Origin: Spinacia oleracea
Lineage: Eukaryota > Streptophyta > Magnoliopsida > Caryophyllales > Amaranthaceae
NCBI RefSeq assembly: GCF_020520425.1
Contig: NC_079489.1
Location: forward strand, 93,848,810 to 93,912,809
Length of the DNA stretch: 64,000 nucleotides
Reading direction: 5' to 3'
How positions within the stretch are numbered: position 1 is the stretch's first letter; each line of letters starts with the position of its first letter. The notes below the pieces were generated by a model. That model was given only the letters and a program-made list of their open reading frames with translations, did not search any database and was not told the origin of the DNA. Shown one piece after another: positions 56,774 through 64,000 of this stretch. The position numbers and the translations under genes were made by a program.

Positions 56774-59242
56774 ATGAGTTATCGTAGCAAACGAACTAGG
56801 ATTGCAGCTCTAAATGAGTCTCGTAATGCATCTGAAGTTCCTCCAAAAAAGGCTCAAAGGGCAGCAACATCACAGTTAGCATCACAGTCAGCACATCCAC
56901 ACAAAAATCAGCCCACTATCCCAGTTCCCTCGCCCTCACTCAAAAACACAAGGCCTGCATCATCACAGTCAGTCCATCCACCAAAAAGTCAGCCCACTAT
57001 CCCAGTTCCCTTGCCCTCACTCCAAAACATAAGGCCGGTATCATCACAGTCAGTCCATCCACCAAAAAATCACCCCACAATTCCAGTGCCCTCGCCCTCA
57101 CTCCAAAATACAAGGGGAACTAACGACCGACGGGGGCCATTCAATCCTCAAATTACCACTAGCACTCAACGTGGGCCTTCGTCTTCCACTACCACTAGCA
57201 ACCTTATTTGGAAAAAGCCACTCACTGTACCAACAACTAGTGAACCTAAGGTTGCATCGAAAGGGCCATCAAGGTACAACCCTACTCTAGACAAGACTTT
57301 TAAGGCACCTAATATCCCAACTGAAAATCCCACAAAAGTCCCACAGTCTAGGCTTTCAGAACCACCCAAGCACCCTTCCACTGTTTCTCTAACTTCTCAG
57401 CTACCATATGAACTTGCTAAACAGTCCATATAGTCAAAATCTGTTGCTTTTGATGCTAGTATATTAGAAGAAACACTTGATACTCGTACTGGGAGTTCAC
57501 CAACAACACCCGAGGATGAATATGCAGACCATATAAGTGATGGAAAAGCAACAGCAAAATCCAAAGAATCATGTGATGGAAAAGAAAAAGAGATCTTTAA
57601 AGGATCTAGGTCTCGATGTCATGAGTCGCTCCCTGAATGGCTAAGTACAGTTGAGTATGATAACAAGGAGCAGGTTTTGACCATAGGTACATTCACTTCC
57701 TCTTATTTTAATGAATCAGATTTTGTCATATTGTATAGATTAGTTGAATTAGTTGCTTGCTGCTGTATATCTGACCTGAACTTGTTTTGAGCAATTTCAG
57801 ATTAGTTGAATTAGTTGCTTGTTGATGTAGCCTTCATATTGAGTTGTTCATACTGAGTTGAACTTGTTGTATATCTGACCTAAACTTGCTATGCTCTGTC
57901 AAATCTGACTTGTTCATACTGAGTTGAACTTGCTGTATATCTGACCTGAACTTGTTGTATATCTGACCTGAACTTGTTGTATATCTGACCCAAACATGCT
58001 ATATCTCTGACCTGAACTTGCTTTATATTTGACCTGAACTTGCTTTATATCTAACCTAAAATTGCTGTATACTCTGTCAAATCTCAATTTCACAGCCAGA
58101 AATTAGACAGAAATTAAAATCACCGAGATTCTGGTTAAACTTTACTGAAATCAGGTTTTGCCTATGACCAGATGATTCATAAGCCTCACTGCAAACACGT
58201 TTATACATCCGACAAGTAAAACTGAATTTTGACAGTTGGACCAAGCATGTCGAAGGATCATACAAAATTATCCTAGTGCTAGAGTTTATCAAAAACCTAA
58301 TCTGTGAATTTCTGTAAATTAAATTTGTAGTAAATCAAAGAGTAAATCTAATCTGTGAATTTCGAAATCGATCTTGTCTTCTTGTAAATGACTTAGATAC
58401 TTCTCTCCTTTCAGCTACATGTAATCATTGACTAAGGTCTTTTATTGCAGAGATTCTGTAATTAACTTTATGCACTCCTACAGAGCTGTGAGTTATGAAT
58501 CATTAGGCAATCAACAACTTTTCTGTAGAAAACCTATTTCTTGCGAAAATATAGAAATATAACAGGCTCTCTAAAAATACAGACACGATTATCTACTAAA
58601 ATAAGAGCTGTCAACATGAATGCTAAATTAGCAGTGATGCACCTCCTTCTCTTTTCTAATTCGAATGATTTTACTCTTTGATGTTGCCTTTTCTAGATGC
58701 TAAGGGTAATCAGCAACTAGTTAGCGGGTCTATTCAACCAATGGACGTCTGGAACACCAATGGAAGCATCAAATATGTTGTGCACTTCAATGAACTATAC
58801 CAACCGATTAGGAAAGGTAGGCATATTTTAGTCAGATTCCTTGGAAGCATAGCAAAGCAAGAACAATACTGCCCAGTTTCAGAAAAGACTTGGGGTCAAC
58901 TGGACAACTATTATAAAGTTGAAATCATCAAATTGATTAGAGTATGTTTCTTCTCTCGATTTTGCTGATTTTTTAAGATTGAATTTGTGTTAACTCATAT
59001 AGTCATTCATGGCTTCGTATTTTTTTAAGGACAACTTTGTGATTCCTGATGATACAAAGTATGAGGACCTAGCTCTCCAACGTGTTGATAGAGTGTGGAG
59101 GCAATATAAATATGAAATTAAGAAAAAGTACTTCAAACCGAATGAGAAAACAATAGAAGCCATTAAAAAGGAAGTGCCACCTGGAGTTTCCAAGCAAGAC
59201 TGGGTGAACTTGGTCAACTATTGGGATTCATCCAAAGGGAAA
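56774..59242 (+). pseudogene. TNPA-like gene of CACTA-2, first three exons, with an in-frame stop
   Basis: Exons 56774-57686, 58697-58941 and 59030-59242, GT-AG, phases consistent. Exon 1 encodes a Ser/Pro/Thr-rich N-terminus with three 27-residue repeats (SSQSVHPPKSQPTIPVP; 81-base period at 56882, 56963 and 57044). A TAG at 57431-57433 interrupts it, after which the same frame is open to the donor at 57687. Exon 2 has SIKYVVHFNELYQPIRKG and the third DWVNLVNYWDSSKGK, as in Transposase_24 proteins. Later exons expected for the family are not visible before the LTR insertion at 60697. The single stop makes it a pseudogene unless read through or mis-sequenced. Confidence 0.7.
57687..58696 (+). 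repeat. Intron 1 of the CACTA-2 TNPA-like gene with a 21-base minisatellite
   Basis: About ten degenerate copies of tgtatatctgacctgaacttg fill 57760-58070. The rest is AT-rich. No other gene is visible. Confidence 0.65.
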
Positions 59243-60696
59243 GTAAGTTTTTAATATACTGTTCTACACTTCTACGTATTGTTTACTACTTCCATTACAT
59301 CACTTAGTGCCCTCGCATCATGGTGTTTAGTATTATGGGGTTTCAAGCACAAATATAAGGCCCACTGGCAGGGACTTGGGGAGTCTAAGGTTCGAACAAG
59401 CTGGTCCTGGAAAGTCTGTTTCTGAATAACTTGTCAGACCGGAGTACTCTGAGTTGGAATGAAAAATATGACCTGAAACTACAATCTCACAGAAATCTCG
59501 TTTTAAGAGAAAAGATGAAACATGATTAAAAAACAGTTGGAAACCTATAGCACGTCCTTTAGGATCAAGGTAGCACCACCAACCAGTGAGAATTCCCGCA
59601 AAACAGAGATTTAAAATCATGAAACAACAAACCTTCAAAGACGAAAATTCTAGGGATACTGTATTTGTCTAATCGACCCAAAAATAAAGATATGAATTGA
59701 TATTATTTGTTCCCTTGGTCAAGTATATGTAACACCTGTGAGGAAAAAGGTCCTGGTGCGACTTTGCTCTGCTTCAATATTGTGGCTTTATGTTAGGTTA
59801 AGTATCCTTGTCAACAGAATCTTTTGGGTTATTGCCTTTCAGTTCGAATTGTCTTTTGGGTTTAGTTTATGTGTTTTGTGACAGCATATGAACTTCATAG
59901 CATTACTGGTTACAGACCTTACAGTACCTTACTATGTCGATTTCTGTTCTCTTAGATTTTTGTTTTTTTCGAATATGAACTTAGAAGAGACTCTGATTAA
60001 GTCTTCGAACTGAACTAGACTTCTTGAATTTATCGAATCTTTTTTTTTTAGAGAAATTGAATTTATTGAACCTAAGTTAAACCTATTTATAATATTAAAT
60101 TGAACTGAAAGTATTGGATTTGAACTAGACTGTTTTGACTCTTAAGGAGAGAATCCCAAAAAAAAGAAATGACCTACATACATGATACATCCAATGTAGA
60201 TACAAAAGTTTTCTGGTATAATTTATTTCTCGCAAATTGCTCTTGTTTAAGTATAGGCAATGAAAAGATAAATACTGGTATAATCCTCTCAGGAACAAAA
60301 AGAAGAGTAAAACATTTTAGTGCATGGCTTCCTTGGCCTCCCATAGATTGGCATTTGGCAATACGTTGTCAGAGAAAATATATATCGTCTGATCTGTGAT
60401 AGAATACTCTGTATTAGATAGCATGGAACCATAATACTTCATAAATCACAGCTCACAGACTCACATGCTTGTGATAGATAGGCTAGTAAACGAGAAATAC
60501 AACTCAATAGAATAGTCGCACGGACAACATTTACACGAACTGCTGCCAAGTAAATACTCCAGTGTAGAGATTAGCAACATGAAAAGGGGAGTTGGGTTCC
60601 AAGGGCAATCTCCACAGGTTAAATTAGATACACAGTAAGTGACTTGCAACAGTTGCATGCAAATAGAAATACATGTACAATACAATAATACAAGTA
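59243..60696 (+). other. Unassigned CACTA-2 sequence up to the LTR insertion
   Basis: Probably a further intron or 3' region of the TNPA-like gene. I see no exon matching the expected family C-terminus. Short frames present have no resemblance. Confidence 0.35.
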
Positions 60697-62104
60697 TGTT
60701 AGGTTATGATACATATGACAATTCATAAATCATGCGGAAAAACCATTTAGCCAGGAATACATATTATTTATACATGATCATATAGCATAGTTTAGATGCA
60801 TACTCTTTGTTGCGTGCCTTCCCTAGCTGCGCCCGAACCGAACAACAACAAGTCTTTAGGACTCCAAGTGTCGTCCCTCCGTAGATAGTCCACAGCACGT
60901 CCGGATCCGCCTTAAGATTGACCAACTAGAATCGCCCTTAAGGTACTAAAGATTTCGGCACTTTTGAGCAAGGAATGTGTCTGAATTTTTCTCTCAAAAA
61001 CTCACTTTGAATACTTGAAAACTCGTTATAAATTGTGAACCCAGGCCACATATTTATAGGGGTATGGAAAGAGAATTGGAATCCTATTAGGATACGAATT
61101 AATTAAATTAGAATCCTAATGAAACTCTTATTTAATTAATTTATCAAATAGAATTAGGAATTTAATCATTAAACGAATCCTGTACGTTTTAGGTTTCGTA
61201 TGCGAACACAAACACCCACGCACGCACAGCAGTCCATGAGGGGCGCCATGCGCGCGCGCGCACAGCCCGAGCATCGCAGCCCACGACTGCCGCAGCCTTG
61301 GGCGCGCGCTGGGCCTGCCTTGCGGTGGGCCTGGCGCAGCCTTGCGGTGGGCCTGGCGCAGCCTTGGGCTGGCGTGTTGTGGCGCGCGTTTCCCTTGCTG
61401 GACGTGGGCCTGGCTTCGTGCTGGGCCTTCGTCTAGCAAGCTCGTCCGATGCTAATTCGTACGACGCGCTTCCGATTAATTTTCCGATTCCGGAATTCAT
61501 TTCCGATACGAACAATATTTAACATTTCCGATTCCGGAATTAATTTCCGTTTCGAACAAATATTTAATATTTCCGTTTCCGGAATTATTTTCCGATTCCG
61601 ATAATATTTCCGATTCAGACAATATTTCCATTTCCGGCAATATTTCCGATTCGGGCAATATTTCTATTTCCGATAATATTTCCCGATACGTACCATGTTT
61701 CCGTTTCCGGCAACATCTACGACTTGGATAACATTTATATTTCCGATACGATCCATATTTCCGTTTCCGGCAAATATCATCGTTTCCGGAGTATTCATTT
61801 CTTGCCTGTGACGATCTCAGCTCCCACTGAAACCAAGATCCGTCGATTCCGAATATCCATAGATGGAGTATTTAATGCCATTAAATACTTGATCCGTTTA
61901 CGTACTATTTGTGTGACCCTACGGGTTCAGTCAAGAGTAAGCTGTGGATTAATATCATTAATTCCACTTGAACTGAAGCGGCCTCTAGCTAGGCATTCAG
62001 CTCACTTGATCTCACTGAATTATTAACTTGTTAATTAATACTGAACCGCATTTATTAGACTTAACATTGAATGCATACTTGGACCAAGGGCATTATTTCC
62101 TTCA
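60697..62104 (-). repeat. 3' LTR, minus strand (1408 bp)
   Basis: Plus-strand start TGTTAGGTTATG and end GGGCATTATTTCCTTCA. It has the CGGAAA-type repeat tract (61480-61800 as tttccg words), a GC-rich variable tract at 61220-61440 and a TATA box near 61050 on the minus strand. Confidence 0.88.
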
Positions 62105-64000
62105 GTCCCCCACTTGTCCTTAGGGACAAGTGTGCATTTCCTAATTCCTTTGTCGCTCGATGCTTGCTCTTGAACATAAGGTAAGAGTCGTCATCCTTAT
62201 TATGTCCAGAGGTGTTCCTCGGTTTCAGAGTTCAACTGATCAAATAAACAGATAATCATAGCCTATGATTCATCCGAGCACGGCCATGCATTTCACAGTT
62301 TCTAGCTCTCCGAGTGGCCTTGTACAACTTTTAAGCATCTCATCCCGATTTATGGGAGGACAATCCCAATCTTGCGATCTTGAGATTAGACTTCGTTTGA
62401 TAGGTGATTACCTGAGCGTTGCCTTTATAGCCTCCTTTTACGGTGCGACGGTTGGTCAACGTCAAAGCAACCAGTTCTCAAACAAGTAATCTCAAATCAC
62501 TCAGGTATTGAGGATTTAGTGTCTAATAATTTAATGAAATTTACTTATGACAGATTTTCATCTCTTACAGTAAAGTTTCATAGGTCTTGTCCGATACTAG
62601 TCTTCCCAAAGTAAGTATCTATGCAAATGATTATGACATTGCCATGTCCACATAGTTCAAGAAACAGAACTACTAGTCATCTTGCATTCTAATCGTCTAA
62701 CGTTTTCTATGCGTCCAATTTTATAGAAAACTCCGACTAGGGACCATTTTCAACCTTTGACATTCAAGTTCACTTGATAGACATTTCTTAGTCACAGGAC
62801 TGGTCCTGACAGTCTATCTTGAATATATTGTCAAATTGAAGGGACTCATCATTTAATACTAAACCAAGATTAAATGGAATATGAAAATACATTTCATATA
62901 TGATAAATGTTCAACCCCAATGTTTTACAACCATGGGCCTCTAACCCATCTTTAAAACATTTCATGGAATTCAATAGCTATGCTTGATTTCCAGTGCTAC
63001 AACGTGAGTGTTGCTTCTCACTTGTTGCATAGGTTTAGTTATCATGCTTTGCCAATCTTAATATCCTTTTCATCGAATGTTCTTCGAGATATGATGATAA
63101 GATCTTTTCGAGTTTGTTTATTATGTGATCTAGTCTTTCTTACTTCGATGGTGGTTTTACTCATTTTGCAATGAAGAACCATCAAGTTAGCAGACGTTTT
63201 TCTTGCTTTTAGAGTGGTTCTACGCATTTTTCAATGAAGAACCATCAAGCCAGCAGATAGGTGATCTACCCAAGTTCAGTGAAGAACTTTAAACAACCCT
63301 GTTTTATTGCTTCTTAGGCAATAATTACTTTTACTTCAACTGTATAGGTTGCTAGTGATGCTTTGTTTGGATTTACCTATCCAAGCAGTTCACAGATATG
63401 TGGAATACTTTCCAGCTGTATCTTAGAACATAGAAATTAATATTTTAATATCCCACGCAACAACTCATGGTCTCCAATCCATGTTGCCATTTCAAAACAC
63501 GATGCTCTATAGCTCGTCCTTATCAATGGTTAACTCCAAAGGGTTTTGCTTGATCCTTTGCCAGTGTTTATGCGTGTAGCATCAATATTTAACATATCTT
63601 TATTTCCTTGAATCAAGAACTATTCCTATGTACCTTTTCAAGTACCATAAGTATTCTTGATTCAATCTAGTTGATCTTCACTTAGATCAATAGAGATTGG
63701 TATATGTTCGTCATGCCTAAAGTCATACGATACGTTTTTGGCGATCCTCATATTATATCATACATGATAAATTATTTTGCAGAATAATTCCCAATTGAAT
63801 TCTATTCATGTAACTTTAGCTTATCTAGTTTCAGTAGATACTAAATTCAGCTAAATTCTTTGACATATAATATAGGTTAAGAATCTCATTTAGACTCTTT
63901 GATGTTTAACTTAGTAAATGCTTATACATAGTTCAAACATCCTTTACTTAGATTTATTCACATGGGTCGAATATCTCCAATGGAGACTTTCGTGTTTGAT
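62105..64000 (-). other. Internal region of the right-end LTR element
   Basis: Non-coding as far as I can see. It includes atgaagaaccatcaag repeated at 63172-63190 and 63233-63250 (about 61 bases apart). A 74-codon frame at 62265-62489 recurs in the left-end copy with one residue changed, but the underlying DNA is nearly identical, so this says little about coding. Confidence 0.5.

Larger units (their letters stand above)
47556..60696 (+). mobile_element. Second CACTA (En/Spm) transposon, 5' end and body; 3' end outside the window
   Basis: Begins CACTACTAGAAATCACGG after TTA. Subterminal words tttctcgacgctg follow. It holds a four-exon transposase gene (51519-55075), a captured invertase fragment (about 55463-56605) and the first three exons of a TNPA-like gene (56774-59242). 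The body is interrupted at 60697 by an LTR element that runs off the window. The 3' end, if present, is beyond 64000, so completeness and duplication cannot be checked. It is not the same family as CACTA-1: ends, subterminal repeats and proteins differ. Confidence 0.85.
60697..64000 (-). mobile_element. LTR retrotransposon on the minus strand: 3' LTR and 1.9 kb of internal region
   Basis: Inserted in CACTA-2. The 3' LTR is 60697-62104. Just inside it (62105-62115) is the polypurine tract (plus gtcccccactt). Inside that, to about 62870, the sequence is the reverse complement of 1-821. 62870-64000 is further internal sequence, AT-rich, with no domain I can recognise. The five bases before the LTR are AAGTA; the other copy of the duplication is outside. 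Same family as the elements at 1-2190 and 30819-32228. Confidence 0.85.

Overview
This window is a block of nested transposable elements from a plant nuclear genome. The evidence is plant-specific transposon families (Tat-type Ty3/gypsy with an antisense gene, two En/Spm CACTA elements, Ty1/copia, Stowaway MITEs, a Helitron-like element), GT-AG introns, AT-rich DNA and fragments of plant genes. The LTR family at both ends looks like ones I associate with Caryophyllales (Amaranthaceae, the spinach/beet/quinoa group); that placement is recognition from memory, not proof. I see no intact ordinary host gene, no tRNA or rRNA gene and no CRISPR.

Layout. (1) 1-2190: the 3' end of a plus-strand LTR element, inserted in the LTR of a decayed minus-strand Ty1/copia remnant (2191-3635). 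(2) 3640-8547: a short-period repeat array split by a 1547-bp solo LTR (4145-5691, duplication GTTAA), a truncated Stowaway MITE, a Mutator-like MITE (6928-7317) and unassigned DNA. (3) 8548-30130: a full-length Tat-lineage gypsy element on the minus strand (426-bp LTRs, duplication GTATT). It carries gag-pol with two RNase H domains and, on the opposite strand, a six-exon gene of 997 codons. Its integrase is split by a complete 9985-bp CACTA element (14778-24762, duplication AGT) with intact transposase (1121 aa) and TNPA-like (446 aa) genes. (4) 30819-32228: a solo LTR of the family at the window ends (duplication CTTAT). (5) 33055-38500: a zf-GRF pseudogene, the last exon of a glutaminyl-tRNA synthetase gene and unassigned DNA. 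(6) 38503-43186: a decayed Ty1/copia element. (7) 43298-45058: a Helitron-like element. (8) 45911-46592: two Stowaway MITEs; then a LINE tail. (9) 47556-60696: a second CACTA element with an intact transposase gene (1095 aa), a damaged TNPA-like gene and, between them, a captured cell-wall invertase fragment whose two halves are in swapped order. (10) 60697-64000: another LTR element of the end family, on the minus strand.

How it works together. Each CACTA element carries the usual pair of genes: a TNP2-type transposase, and a smaller protein thought to bind the subterminal repeats. The Tat element supplies gag, protease, reverse transcriptase, two RNase H domains and integrase from its sense strand, while the antisense gene has its own TATA box, introns and poly(A) signal. 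The Tat LTRs differ at 4 of 426 positions, so the Tat insertion is recent and the CACTA insertion inside it is more recent still. The most unusual feature is the permuted invertase capture at about 55463-56605.
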